A stretch of 64,000 nt of DNA from Tetrapyrgos nigripes. Taxonomy: Eukaryota > Basidiomycota > Agaricomycetes > Agaricales > Campanellaceae. Location of the stretch: positions 248,001 to 312,000 of the forward strand of contig JAACJM010000015.1 in the NCBI GenBank assembly GCA_013368315.1, given 5' to 3'. Made by a program: the position numbers and the translations under genes. This document shows, in pieces, positions 19,834 to 31,733 of this stretch (positions are counted from its first letter, which is position 1; the number at the start of each line of letters is the position of its first letter). Below the pieces are notes generated by a model that worked only from the letters and a program-made list of their open reading frames with translations, ran no database searches and had not been told where the DNA came from.

Positions 19834-21207
19834 TCATACCACATCGCCAATGGCATGTCTTAAACGCCTTTTATGATGTCGACCTTTCTTCTTCGATTGC
19901 CCCTTCTTTTTCTTCTTCAACCCATGCTCACGAAGAGCACCAATCACAGACAGAGCTGATGGTAATATAACCACAAGTGCAAGGATCTATTCCTTCGTTA
20001 GAAATCACATCTATGCATCAGTCAAACGAACTCACCTGTCCAAAACCATAGCTGCCCCCGTCATCAGCGTGATTGTATTTCAACAACATCTCACTCGAAA
20101 CGATGAAATAGGCGAAAACTACGATCTGACAAATGAGAATGCCCACAAACATCGGGTCGAGCTCTGATGACCATCGTCGACGTCGTGGTCTCCGGCTTTT
20201 GGGGGTAGCCGGAAAAGAAAGGCCAGTTGCAGAGCTAGGAGTAGGACTAGGTGGAATCAACGAGGATCCTGAACCTCGATAACTCGAAGACGACGTCGGG
20301 ATAGCCATTGTAGGTGTCTGGGCTGACACTGGCGTGGCAGCATCATGTTGTGTGACGAGAAAGACCGGTGAAGGATGGGACACTGCACAGTTTTCTATGT
20401 CGGTGTCCTTTTCTTCTTGAAGTACTTTCTCCTTTTTCCTTCGTCGACGATCGTTGTACGAGAGCAACTCGTGCATGGTCAAAAGGATGTACAGCGCAGT
20501 CAGGATGGAAGAGAACGTCAGACTGACGATCCTGCCAGAGCCAAGAGCTGGCGCTTTGATCACAAAGAAGACGTAGACAGCATCGACTGAGCAGAATCTA
20601 TCGACAGTGGCCCTGCGACAGAAAACATGAGTTTGTTAGACTGGGCAGATAAACCTTCTTCACATACCACATGTAGATCGTTAGTATCATTGAGAATAAT
20701 GTCTGTAACATAGCGGCGTATTTTACCCCGTAATCAAACTTGAGCTGAGGTATGGATTTCTTAGCAACACTTTCCATTAATTTCTTGTTGGCGGCTTTCT
20801 GCCGAGAATAACTGGCCAAAGCTACAAACGTGCCAAAGTTTGCCAACCTAAGTACAGTGTCAGCTAGATCCATCAACTCCGCTATTGCGTCGAAAAATGT
20901 CTCTCACCATACAAGGTTGGATACTTGAAGGGCTTCCAGGAGTACGATTGTCTCTCTATTGATCATTGCAGCCAAAGTTAAGCCGAAACTCATCGCAATG
21001 AACGTGTACAATGCCACGGGAGCATCTTGCCATGACCGGTCGACGAGAAGAACTGCGAGAGGAGAGTCAAGTGAAGAGTTCACAACAGATACACCATTAC
21101 ACACCAAGGAAAAACGCCTGCACATAGAAACTGGCCCTCACTCCTGGCCCACTGATATCGCTATCAACACGGTTCGCCTCTGCAGGACAGTTGAAAGCGT
21201 TGCTCAT
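19834..21207 (-). CDS. Multi-pass membrane protein of unknown function
   Basis: Five-exon minus-strand gene starting MSNAFNCPAEANRVDSDISG (ATG 21207). The joined protein has about seven hydrophobic segments, including VALYTFIAMSFGLTLAAMI, LQTLFSMILTIYMWY, SLTFSSILTALYILLTM, FVGILICQIVVFAYFIV and, in the last exon (19986-19834), ILALVVILPSALSVIGAL. A Ser/Pro/Arg-rich cytosolic loop lies between the fifth and sixth. The tail is very basic (KKKKKGQSKKKGRHHKRR). It resembles a family I have seen annotated as hypothetical membrane protein in many agaricomycetes; no function is known to me. Splice junctions are clean GT-AG with the frame kept throughout, so it looks intact. Confidence 0.75.
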
Positions 21208-21476
21208 AATCGCTAGGTGCGAGAATAAAGGAGATGGAGGGAAAGAATAAGATGCATAAGGAACGAGCGTCTAAGTAATAGATTAATGGTGTTGAAAGCT
21301 GTACGTCGACATGATAGTTCGCGTCAGAACGCGGCCCGCGCTACTCATTTGAGCTTTACTCCACTCATGTTATTTGACAACTCAAAGACGTTACTAGAAA
21401 GTCTAAGCCGGCGTGATGAGCATTAATCCAAGTAGTACAAGTACTTATTGATAGAGTGGAGGTTCTAGTATGCATC

Positions 21477-22724
21477 CTATAATTTGACATTTGGAATCGC
21501 AAATCGCAAACGCAGCATATTCATGAGCGCTGCAGTAGATGGCATGGGAACTCCGTATGTCCTTCCCAATCTCGTCAGGTGTCCATTCATGTAACGAATC
21601 TCGGTCTGGGATCCTCTTCTCACATCCTCGAGCATCGAAGAAAAATTTCCCTTCGTCAAGTCTGCCACCCGTAACACCTCTTGCTGCAAGTTAAACCATT
21701 CCAATGCAGCAGGGAACCTGTTCAACAAAAGCGCGTCCTCATCCTTTGACCTTGGCCCCAATGAGTCTACGAACATCTTTGCCTGCGCACGCATCTCTGC
21801 CGCGTAGACGTTGGACGCCTCCTTGCACACAGCTTGCAATATCGATCTAGCCGCGGCGTGCTCGAACAACTCTCCGTTCCTACAACCCAAAATGGCTGTG
21901 AGGGGGTTGATGACCGAGTTGACGACCAACTTTCTGCGCATCGCCAGCTGTATGTCCTCCATCGGCTTCCATTTTGTATGGAGGTTGTCCATGAGTAGCA
22001 ACGCCGCAACTGTCTGCTGCAAGGTTCTGTATCTCGTGAACTGGGCGTCCTGTTCTGAAGAGGTCGCGATATCCGTAATTCTCCCTTTCCTCTCCGTCGG
22101 ATGTACCTCTGAGTCCGAAAATCCAGCTTCGAAATTCCTTCCCTGGGGGTCAGGCACGATTCCAAACTGAATCTCTCCCACTCCGGTATGGACGACGTAG
22201 AAGCGATTTGTGCGACTTGGGATAAAAGCTCCGTGGGTATTGGAGGCAAGGATGAAGTGGGGTCTGTTGTAGGGATTTCGAAAGATGCTTTCCACGAGTT
22301 CTTCGTAGATGCCCATACCGTTCTGCAAGAGCACGATTGTAGAGTTACCGGACAATCTGTGGGAGAGACGGCGGATGGCAGGGAGTGTTTGGTGCGCTTT
22401 CGTGGTGACGAAGAGGGAATCGATGGTTTCTGCATCCTGGACGTTTTTGACGCTGAACCCCGGGCCTTTTTCCGGGCCAGTTCGTTCGTGAATTGGGACT
22501 CGGGGAGGGACAGTGCCTTCAAACACTTCTGACTTGAAACCAGACGCACTGGTGGTAAGTCCGCCGTTTTCGACGTAGAGGGTGGGTCCAGTTTCAAGAG
22601 AGTTTCGTGTTTGTCGGACGGACTTGTGGATGAGGGTGACAACATTTCCGGGGGGTAATGAGCGACGGAGGTGGTGGGATACAAGAGTACCGATGGCGCC
22701 GAGACCCAAGACATGGAATCGCAT
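21477..22724 (-). CDS. PAN5: Ketopantoate (2-dehydropantoate 2-) reductase
   Basis: Converts 2-dehydropantoate to pantoate with NADPH in pantothenate and coenzyme A synthesis. The N-terminal Rossmann motif GLGAIG lies at residues 7-12 (VLGLGAIGTLVSHHLR). LLQNGMG occurs near residue 135, and the C-terminal helical domain carries the family hallmark NSVINPLTAI and, near the end, EIRYMNGHL with the substrate-binding Glu/Asn. The product is 415 aa. The ATG at 22724 gives MRFHVLGLGAIG; it is preceded directly by AG, so a 5'-UTR intron is possible. An upstream extension starting with TTG is not needed. Single coding exon and intact. Confidence 0.9.
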   Translation of the reverse strand: MRFHVLGLGAIGTLVSHHLRRSLPPGNVVTLIHKSVRQTRNSLETGPTLYVENGGLTTSASGFKSEVFEGTVPPRVPIHERTGPEKGPGFSVKNVQDAETIDSLFVTTKAHQTLPAIRRLSHRLSGNSTIVLLQNGMGIYEELVESIFRNPYNRPHFILASNTHGAFIPSRTNRFYVVHTGVGEIQFGIVPDPQGRNFEAGFSDSEVHPTERKGRITDIATSSEQDAQFTRYRTLQQTVAALLLMDNLHTKWKPMEDIQLAMRRKLVVNSVINPLTAILGCRNGELFEHAAARSILQAVCKEASNVYAAEMRAQAKMFVDSLGPRSKDEDALLLNRFPAALEWFNLQQEVLRVADLTKGNFSSMLEDVRRGSQTEIRYMNGHLTRLGRTYGVPMPSTAALMNMLRLRFAIPNVKL

Positions 22725-23953
22725 CTGCTGGTATGAGTATTCCAAAAACCAGGCGGAGTAGAATGCAGTCTGCTGGTCATAAGGCTGCTACCAGAACTGG
22801 CCAACACTTAGTGAGAAAACGCTGACTGTGCTGGCATTATCAACTTACTGTAACTTGTATTTTTCGTGCAGTCAATCTCGTGGTCCAACAAAGCTGACTG
22901 CGAGGCTGAGCTGCATGTACAACAAGTCCAGAGCAGGTCTCGCCAAGGCGGTCGTCGACGTCGACGCGTAGAAAAAGTTTCTATGTGCACGTGACACACT
23001 GATCATCCAATCCTAGCGCGTCGTTTCGGTAGAGCTCGACTGAATCTTCACCCAGTTCCATTCCACACAACTTTCAAGCTCAAGCTCATTTCACAGATAT
23101 GAAGCTTATACGTGTGCTCAGGTCATTCGCGGTCCGAATCCAAAACTAAAAGACGGGTAAGCGGGGTCCCGAGAGTCAACCATAACAACGGATAGTACTA
23201 TCAGGAGCTACCTATGCCCAAAAATAAGTCGACTAGGTCATACTCTCAATGGTCTGCTCCAACAAGGCTCCTACTAGGTATGAAGGGTAGAGAGAGCCAT
23301 ATGGTATTTAAGGCGCCAAAGCGGGAGATAATCAAGAGATACATAATCGTCAGTTCTATCGACATAATGTTCTTTGAGAGGTACGAGACATCCAAATGAT
23401 ATCATCAAAAATGTTAGATAGGAAGTAAAGGAACGGAGAAAACCAATATGAAGATCCATACAGTGTTTAATGCGTTGCCTGGTTCCGCTCCGGCAATGGT
23501 GCGAGGAAGAGAGCTCAGAGCCAAGTAGAACCAGAGTACGAAGCCTGAAAGGCGGCCCTGTGGAGTAGCACGTCAAACAAAATTCTCGCAAGCTCAAAAA
23601 CGCGTTAGAAATCGATATAGACGCGTCCTTGAGGGCATAAATCGAGGGTGCTGCCCTTAATTTACGTCCGCTACGCTTGATAATCGAAGTTGAGAGCGTC
23701 ATGCGAAGGTGTTTTAGCTCGGAAGGACTTCCAAGCTGGAGCCATCTCTGCCCATTTTGGTCCTAAATGGTCCGAAAATGAATAAAGCGGAGGTGTTCCG
23801 AAATATTCCCGAACGTTGACATCCTGGCCTCATGATACGAAGGACGTGAATAGGTTGCTTGAACGGGAAATATCGAAGAACCCCTGACCTTTATAAAAGC
23901 TAGCTTCGCTCCCCGAGCATCTCAACCCATCCCTACACCCAACGATTTGAAGA
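22725..23953. other. Intergenic region between PAN5 and AKR genes
   Basis: Divergent promoters of the two flanking genes. Minus- and plus-strand frames of 60-140 codons exist around 23.2-23.7 kb, but they show no domain, no splice support and biased composition, so none is called. Confidence 0.4.
23892..23899 (+). promoter_or_regulatory. TATA box of the AKR gene
   Basis: TATAAAAG lies 62 bp upstream of the ATG at 23954, a normal fungal spacing. Confidence 0.55.
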
Positions 23954-25332
23954 ATGTCGTCCATCGTCTTGAAGAGAACAGGCCAGAAGGTAACGTCCAA
24001 GCTTCATCATTGTGATAGACTACAAGCTGATTGCAAGGCCCGTCCAGATGCCAGTCGTTGGGTGAGCACATCTTCATGACCGCCTAATCGATGTGTCCTA
24101 AGTCGTGCCCTTTAGCTTCGGTCTCTGGAAAGTCACCAAGTCTAGCTGTGCAGACGTGAGTTGTTGTTCGTCTTGTGGGATTCAATGCTAATGGATCGAT
24201 CACCATAGACCGTGTACAACGCCATCAAAACCGGATACCGACTCCTTGACGGTGCAGGCGATTACGGAAATGAGAAGGAAGCTGGTGAAGGTGTTCACCG
24301 TGCAATCAAGGATGGCCTCGTCAAGAGGGAAGAGCTCTGTGAGTTTATCGTCAAGCTGCGCTTTTGTCATTCATCTTACGGTCATTCTAGTTATCACTTC
24401 CAAGCTCTGGAACACTTTCCACGCCAAGGAACATGTAAGTTGATTGGACAACGTCAGACACAATGAGACTCACCAACTCGACGGAAATAGGTCAAACAAA
24501 TGGCTAAGATGCAGCTCGACCTCTGGGGTCTCGATTACTTTGATCTCTACCTCATCCACTTCCCAGTTTCCCTCCAATACGTCGAGCCGAAAGACAAGTA
24601 CCCTCCTGAATGGTGGGGACTTGATGGCGGGGTCCACCTCCGTGAGTCCTCAAGCCCTTGTCTTGTTCCAAAGTGCTGATTTGACTTTCCAGAAAACACC
24701 CCAATGCAAGAAACCTGGACCTGCATGGAGCAACTCGTCGACGAAGGCCTCGCCAAGAACATCGGTATCAGTAACTGCCAGGGTTCCCTCATCTGCGATA
24801 TCATGCGCTACGCCAGGATTGCGCCCCAGGTCCTCCAAGTCGAAATCCACCCGTACTTGACGCAGGAACCGTTGTTGAATTTCTGCAAGACCCTGGGCAT
24901 GGCGGTCACTGCCTACTCGTCTCTTGGACCCCAAAGCTACGTCGAACTTGGCATGGACAGGGGTGTGGTCAACTTGTTGAAGCATGATCTGATTGCGAAG
25001 GTCGCTCAGGACAAAGGAAAATGTGAGTGTTCCGGCTCGTCTGTAAGCATAAAATTGACCGTTTTTTAGCACCAGCTCAGGTTCTCTTACGATGGGCAAC
25101 TCAGCAGGGTCTGGCAGTCATTCCAAAGAGTAACAATCAGCACCGCCTTCTAGAAAACTTGGAGTGTTCCGCGTTTGACTTGAGCGAGCAAGAGATGAAG
25201 CAACTTAGCGGGTTAAACATTGGATTGAGGGTACGTATACTTAGCGCTGTCCTATCTCCAATCCCGTACTTATTTGACGGCTAGATGAACGATCCTGCCG
25301 AGATCGACCCTCGTATGGCAATCTTTGCTTAA
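23954..25332 (+). CDS. Xylose-reductase-like aldo-keto reductase
   Basis: About eight exons; exon 1 is 23954-23989. The joined product is about 320 aa, the normal length. AKRs reduce aldehydes and aldoses with NAD(P)H. The catalytic tetrad is present: Asp44 and Tyr49 in [11 protein letters not shown], Lys78 in FITSKLWN and His111 in FDLYLIHFP, one position off the classical xylose reductase numbering. The cofactor loop IPKSNNQHR matches the IPKSNxxxR motif of xylose reductases, and YPPEWW after the catalytic His resembles the YPPG region of that group. The likely role is D-xylose to xylitol or general aldose/carbonyl reduction in the cytosol; substrate preference cannot be read from the sequence. 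Introns are short with good borders and the frame is intact. Confidence 0.85.
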
Positions 25333-25480
25333 ACTTGTTGCAGAATGAGCAGGCTGAGTCACTAGAAGAAGAATTGAACTCTGTAAAAGTAGTAAATGAA
25401 TTGTACCGTTGACGTGTGCGCAGCCGACTGCGGAGTTTGAAAGTATTTAGAATTGTTTTCTCCACAAAACATCCCTTGCA

Positions 25481-27935
25481 ATGACCGTCCACTTCAAACT
25501 CAAGTCGCCAAACGGCCTCACTCGTCGCGTCTCTTTCGAGACGTTTCCCTCATGGGGTGAACTCTCGCACAAGATCTCTCTTCTCGTCGGCATACCGCAT
25601 CAGAAAGTTGCGGTTTCTTATATTGACCTCGAAGAAGATGAGGTCACTATGAGCACCCAGGAGGAGTTAAGCGACTACTATTCTCTCTACCATACTCGCG
25701 TCCAAGTAGGCGAAGTAGCGCGCCTCACCATTCAGGACCTCAGAGCTCCCCATGTCGACTCAAAGACCCTTCCAACTACGCCACCTACTGCTGCTTTCAG
25801 AAACACTTTCGGCGGTACCGTCAGCGAAGGATTACCCTTCAACCTCGACGAAGACTGGCAGAGTTTCCCTCCTCCTCTAGGAAATATCTTCACGCCTACG
25901 TCTGCTCCTGTCAAGGAAGAATCACTTCATGCCTACGTTGAAGTGGTCGACACGGATGCCGAACTCACTCAGAGCTCACTGAAGAACTTCGAAACGTCTT
26001 CAGAGAGCAGCAGTGACTTCTCCCAGATCACTCCCACTCCTCGTCTCGACAAAGGCAAAGAGAGGGCTTTCGACCCCATGTCCTCTGCTGCCTCCCTCGT
26101 CGAGTCTGAGCAGACCGAGAAACTCCCCTTCCATGTCGCGGGCGTCGAGAGGCCTATACTCCAATCCGTTGCTTCTTCGAAATCGGTTTCTCGTCGCAGT
26201 TCTTATATCAACTATCCTCCACTTGGCCATGAAAGCACTCCAAAGGCCAATGTCCAGGACGTTCCATCCCGCACTACCTCAACTTCAGCGAGCGTCAAGT
26301 CTATTCCTCCCAGTCCCAAGCTGCCTGGTACCACTCCTTCAACTGCAGCTAGTGTCAGATCTATTCCTCCCAGTTCCAAGCTGCCTGGTACCACCCTTTC
26401 AGCTGCAGCCAGTATCAGATCTATTCCTCCAAGCTCTACCAAGCAGCCTCCAACCACTGCAGCATCCACTATCGTCGAGGAACCAGACCCTCCTCTTCCC
26501 TCTCTCGATTCGGCTTCTCTTGGGCAGGCCAGCCCAATACTATCCTATGACATTGCCAACTATATGAACTTATTGACGTCTATTATCGCAAATCACCCAG
26601 AGCTCTCCGAGGGCTTCCGTAACATCGCCCGTAATGCCGCCAACGGTGCATATTGGCCTTCCCAACGTGACGCTGCGGCTCAGGCTGCGGATGGGGCTGC
26701 GCAATCTATCAATCAGGCTGCTGAAGATTTACGTCGCTTTGAGGAAGAGGCAGGCCGTCGGGTTGCCGATTCCTTAGGCGGGTTCTTCCGTTCTTTCGCA
26801 CAGGCCGTTGGTGCCCACAGTGAACAGCAGTCTTCACAACCCGCTGACTGGGCATCCAATCTCGTTCAGCAGTGGAGCAATAATCCATTCTGGAGCTCTA
26901 GTTGGGGTGTACCACCGCCGCCACCACCACCACCACCACCACACCCAGGTGTTCATGCTCATTTCCCATCGCCTCCAGCTCCAGGTGTTCCCCATCCACC
27001 ACCACCTCCGGGTGCTCATCCTCCGCCTCCACCACCGCGCCCTTTTGCTCGTGGTCCTCCAGCCCGCAGTGGATCGTTTAATGGCTTCAATTGGCTGAGT
27101 CGCATGGGACCACCTCCAGGCCATGGATCATGGGCACCGGCACCGGCACCACCACCTGCCCAGCCGTCGTCTTCTCGAAACAGACAGACGTCCCAAGATT
27201 TGCGTGCACAAGTTGAAGCCGCCAAGCTGCTGTACAAAGCAGAGAAGGAGAGATACAGAGCTGATAGGGAGATAAGAAAGGCCGAGAAGAATACAAGGAT
27301 GATGGAAATGATGGGTGCAATGTGAGGATACCTCTTTTTCTGCTGGCTCACTCTGACTAGAAGAATTGTTTAGGTCTGGAGATGTCACTGCTGATACGAG
27401 TATGCCGCCACCGCCACCGCCACCAGCGCAAGCTGAGGCCGCTCCCCCTCCACCTGCTGGTGTCCCCACCCCTGCTGCTGTTCCAGAGCCCTCGGCACCC
27501 AGTCGTCGAGCATCAAACATGACGCAGATCGTCAGCAACGCACGGGGGAGTTTCCCGGCGATGGAAATGTTCAATGTCCCCCGGCGTTCAAACACTCTTC
27601 CGACACACACTCATATTGGAGGCCGTCGAGTTGTGTCCAATGACGATCCGGGGAGCCGGGCCATCAACCGAATCACGAAGAAACTAGCTGATGTGAGTTT
27701 ATGACCTTCGTCATTGTAATCCTTTTATGGACTAATATCATTTCGGATTCTGTTGTAGATGGGATTTACCGAAGCGGCTCATCCTGAGCTCCCGAGCAAG
27801 ATCAAAGCGAATGTCCCTAGGAACGGGGCGATTGGGAAAGAGCAAGAAGATGACATTGTGACGAATCTATTGGAAGAAATGGTCAATGCGCCGAAAGAGC
27901 CGGTTGCTTCGAGCTCAAAGACGGCTTGGCGATAA
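25481..27935 (+). CDS. PB1-domain proline-rich protein with UBA-like C-terminus
   Basis: Three exons (25481-27324; about 27374-27691; about 27760-27935). Residues 1-85 form a PB1 domain: the basic start FKLKSPNGLTRRVSFE and the acidic OPCA-like stretch SYIDLEEDEVTM. A long disordered Ser/Thr/Pro region follows, holding three copies of an about 20-residue repeat based on SIPPSSKLPGTT (26285-26460), an Ala-rich helical region, a Pro-rich tract with eight or more consecutive prolines near 26910-26945, and a coiled coil (AAKLLYKAEKERYRADREIR). The C-terminus contains ADMGFTEAAHPELPSKIKAN, which looks like a UBA-type MGF motif. PB1 plus UBA-like ends recall NBR1/p62-type selective-autophagy scaffolds, but no ZZ finger or LIR can be claimed. 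A scaffold or adaptor role is inference. Confidence 0.75.
26285..26460 (+). repeat. Three tandem about 60-bp coding repeats in the PB1 protein
   Basis: Units encode ASVKSIPPSPKLPGTT, ASVRSIPPSSKLPGTT and ASIRSIPPSSTKQPPTT. The nucleotide repeats GTCTATTCCTCCCAGTCCCA and GATCTATTCCTCCCAGTTCC are nearly identical, indicating recent expansion. Confidence 0.8.
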
Positions 27936-28485
27936 GTTGGTCAATGTTATGGTTTGGTTTCTTATTGTTGTATGTACTGTAAACTTTTGTAGTTCAAATA
28001 TGGTGTACAATAAAAATGGAGAAGAATGAAAAACGTGGACCGTTGAGCATACGAGGGTTCGCTGCAAAGGGTACGGATAGCCTCGAGACAGAAGCCGGGG
28101 TCCATGCGTGGCCAAAAAAGGAGATTGAGGTTGCTTTGTAGACGTCCACGGCGGTGTGGATTGGGTATCCGACCATTGTACTCGACTATTCGGAAATGTC
28201 CGCCATGTGTTCCCCATCCCCCTTTGCTTCTCATTAAGCCTCCCACTATGGTCCACCCGCCTTCCAATCCCTTATATATTCCGGCTTTAGCACTCCCCAT
28301 TTCTCCGCCCTCTTCCCCTCTCCCCGCCCACTCTCCAGGGCCCCATATACCCTCCTCAGCCAGTCTCGTTTTATTGCTTCCCCCAATACTCACAGTGACA
28401 AACAAGCGCTTTAGCCTGTGGTAAAAACGGTTCGTATGTAACCTCAGTTCATTACATAGCGCTAGCCAATCAGAATTTTCTTCAG

Positions 28486-30439
28486 ATGCAACCAACGGTC
28501 CCTCTGCGTCCCTCGCCATACGACAGGACAGTACACGATCGTATCCACACTGTCTTGGGGAGCTGGGAGCCCCATGTCTTGACGCAGGACGAGATCCAGG
28601 ATATTAGGTGCGACTGCGAGAGAAGACGCCAGCTCATTACCAACCTCGAGTCCCAACGGAATGACGTGCCTCTAGACCTTAGGGCAGAGTTTTATCGTCA
28701 ACTATTCAACGCCAGACTTGACCACGATGTCCGTTATTTCCGACTCTTCAGAATAAATGATTTACCCATGGAAATCCTCTCCAACATCCTGCGCTTCATC
28801 GTCTGGTCGGCACCCGAACCACCCATGGGTATACTCTGGCGACTCGAGTTGACATGGGTCTGTTCACGCTGGAGAAATGCAGCAATAGGTGACCCTACCC
28901 TCTGGTCTGCAAGTGAGCGCGTTTCTCTTTCCTTATAAGTCACATTCTGATCCTTTTCAAGTTTGGTTCCGCGATCAGCCTCCGTTTACTCGATCGTTGG
29001 CTTTCGTTCAACGAGCAAAGCGGTCCCCATTGGACTTGCGGATAAGTGATTCACCCACAAAGGTCTACACATACGACGAAATCCAAAATCTCCTTGAACA
29101 CCTCACTCCCTCGATATCCAACATAAGGATGTTAATTGTCCTACTCCACTCATGGGACTGTGTCTTAGCGTTATTATCGTGGCTTAACAGATGGGGCTCC
29201 GAGTCTGTCCCAATGATAATGGAGCGTCTCGAAATCCATAGGACGGGAGATCCGCGTGCTTGGCCCGGTCATGGTTTACGAATTGAACCTCACCCAGTCA
29301 CTCTCTTTCCTCTTTTCGGCGGCAAACATCTTCCCAGTCTCAACTACGTCACCCTCAACTCCGTCCACTGCGACTGGAACAAATCAGCATTCCGTGATCT
29401 CACTACCCTCGATATCAGACGGATACCTTTGGAACTGTGTCCAACGCTGGCACGTTTCCGAGACATCCTCTCTGCATGTTCGAGGCTGGAAAAATTGTCT
29501 CTGGATGGTGCTGGGCCGAGCGACAAACCAAATCTATACCACGGGAAGGATCCCATCGTTCTTAACAGCCTGCGGACATTCGTTCTTGCCAACTTCACCC
29601 TCGTTTTCATTCACTCCATCATCACTCACATATCTGCACCCTTTGTGCGTGATTTAACCATCATGAACTTTGTCAACCAAGATTACACTCCCTTTTACTA
29701 CCATATCACCGGCCAGTTCCGCGAAGTTCGTCTGCTCACACTCTACAATGTACAATGTTACGAGCAGGGTATCGACTGTTTCATAAAGTGTTTGGATTCA
29801 TTCCCTCATCTCAGGTATCTCAGGATGGCCAATCTAGGACCGAGCGTACTGAGTTTATTTCTGTATGACCCGGACAAGAAGACGCCTCATCCAAAATTGA
29901 GTGCCGAGATGATTGAGAAATTCGGAATGAGGATTAATTCTCATCCGCCTCATTCAGATGTCGACCCTGTATGTGAAGAATCATCGACCGACGCTTCTTT
30001 ATCTGCTTCCAATTCTCGCTCATCGTCAGAGTCTCCCGCTTTCACTTCCCCCGAACAGACCTTCCCCCATCCTAGCCCTCCAGATCCCAGCACCAGTACG
30101 TCAAACGATGCGTCTTCATCCTCTGAATCTACTACCCTCGCCACCTCTAAATCCAAATCCACTTCCGACTCTTCTTCTCCTGTTCGCATCATGTGCCCAA
30201 AGTTAAACATCATCGAAGTCCAATGCATGGAACCCGAGCTTTTCACATTGTGGGTAGAAGCACGCATGCAAATTGGCACACCAGTCGTCAGGATCTACAT
30301 GACTCCCGAGATGTTCCATGCATTGAGGAGTGCGGAGATGTTTGAGAGATGTAAGACGGTCATTAGGGATATCTTTATCGTGAGATTGGGGACAAAGACG
30401 CCGGAAGAGGATGCATTGTTGAGGGATGATAGTTTATGA
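28486..30439 (+). CDS. F-box protein with leucine-rich-like C-terminal region
   Basis: Two exons joined at about 28911/28962, giving PTLWSAIWFRDQPPF, a typical continuation in basidiomycete F-box proteins. The F-box is at about residue 88: INDLPMEILSNILRFIVW, followed by LTWVCSRWRNAAIGDP. The remainder has irregular leucine-rich segments (LTTLDIRRIPLELCPTLARF, SRLEKLSLDGAG, FPHLRYLRMANLGPSVLSLF) and a Ser-rich low-complexity insert at about 29990-30185. F-box proteins bind Skp1 and recruit targets to SCF ubiquitin ligases. Such genes are greatly expanded in agaricomycetes, so the target cannot be guessed. The start ATG follows an AG, so a 5'-UTR intron is possible. Confidence 0.85.
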
Positions 30440-31733
30440 GAGTGGAAGAGGGGAGAGGGGATTATCGGTTATGATGACGCGTTTGACAGCGGCTCACAGG
30501 TGACACTCATCTCTATCATATCTTTTTTTTCGGGCGCTTGTCCTCGTATCATGGACGTGTCAAACAGGAATCGTTAGCTTGCTTGTTTGCTTGTTTTTGT
30601 TTTTGTTTGGAAGGTAGAAGGTCTATATTCGGCGTCGACTGGGATCGTTTGGGATCATCGGTTTGAAGTGCATCATCTCTCTTTTTCAGCAGCAATCATC
30701 TTATATCAATAGCGCATTGTTTCCTACTCTCTTTCTCTCTCCCTCGACTTTCCTAGTTACATCTCTGTTTATATAACCGCCATAGTTATTTCCCTTTCCG
30801 TCGTTCTCTCACACAGCATTATGCTTTCTTCTAGGTCAGTCCCTCGTTGACAAAACACAGTACATTACTAGTAGTCACTTTGGTTATCACCAAATTTCTC
30901 ACTTCTACTCTCTAATCTCTAATCTTTTTCTTGCCACACTGCTTTTGCATTTACCCGGACGGACCACCTCAGTCAACTGTTTACAAGATCCCTTTTTTCA
31001 TTTATTCTCAGCTGTTTTCTTACACAAATGTAGCCATTTTCAATCTGATAAATTGTAGCGTACTAACGCTGATTCCATAGCGAGAACTGATCCACCCACT
31101 GAACTATCAATGAACTGTGGTACCGGTACCGTCCCATCCTGCGCTTTCGTGTGGCAAGGAGCTCTTAAATGGGTTCATTTCCCAATCGGCACCCGGCGAC
31201 TTCATCTCGGTTCTACGGTGTTCAAACCATCATCCGTTCAGTGCGTAGGTCCGTACAATTTATCAAGTGCATAGACCGCCGGTGGAATATTCGCCTAAAA
31301 AAGAGCACTTGATTGGCACTTGACCACCTCAATTGGTTGACCGGTGACCATTCGCCCTTACTTCGTGGAAATTCCTTGAGAATATCAAGAGGATTTGCTT
31401 TGTCCTCAAGTTGTTCTCTCGAAGCTCGAAGCCAATGCTATGGGATGTCAGTCAGAAGTGTCAGGTGTATTCCGGATTTTGGAGGGCGCACCTGCTACGA
31501 ATCCGGTTCATTGCATGGGCGAAATCTCAGAAATCTCAGAAATCGTTGTTCGGTACTAATCATTACAATCTTGCGGCTTGGCGCTCATGCTAACAAGGTC
31601 TCAGTCGTAGATGTAGAAAGAAAGACAAAACGATGCGTATAAGATACTTGTAGATGAAACTTGTGACATTGACGTATTGATGATGAATGGTATGCTGGAT
31701 ATGCAAACATGAATACAACACCCTTCTCCCATC
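30440..31733. other. Long intergenic stretch, no gene seen
   Basis: Between the F-box gene and convergent UTP17. It holds T-rich runs (TTGCTTGCTTGTTTGCTTG near 30575), pyrimidine-rich stretches and a short imperfect repeat AATCTCAGAAATCTCAG near 31525. Open frames up to 109 codons at 31.3-31.6 kb have no recognisable content. It could hide an ncRNA, but nothing in the sequence shows one. Confidence 0.4.

Noticed and set aside
23214..23702. Overlapping plus- and minus-strand ORFs between PAN5 and the AKR gene
   Set aside because: No domain, no start context, and both strands open over the same bases; most likely promoter sequence.
27962..28519. 185-codon minus-strand ORF opposite the F-box gene start
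   Set aside because: Overlaps the PB1 gene 3' end and the F-box promoter; Gly-rich low-complexity translation without domain.
31140..31260. Possible tRNA (GGTGTTCAAACC resembles a T-loop)
   Set aside because: No acceptor, D or anticodon stems could be paired around it.
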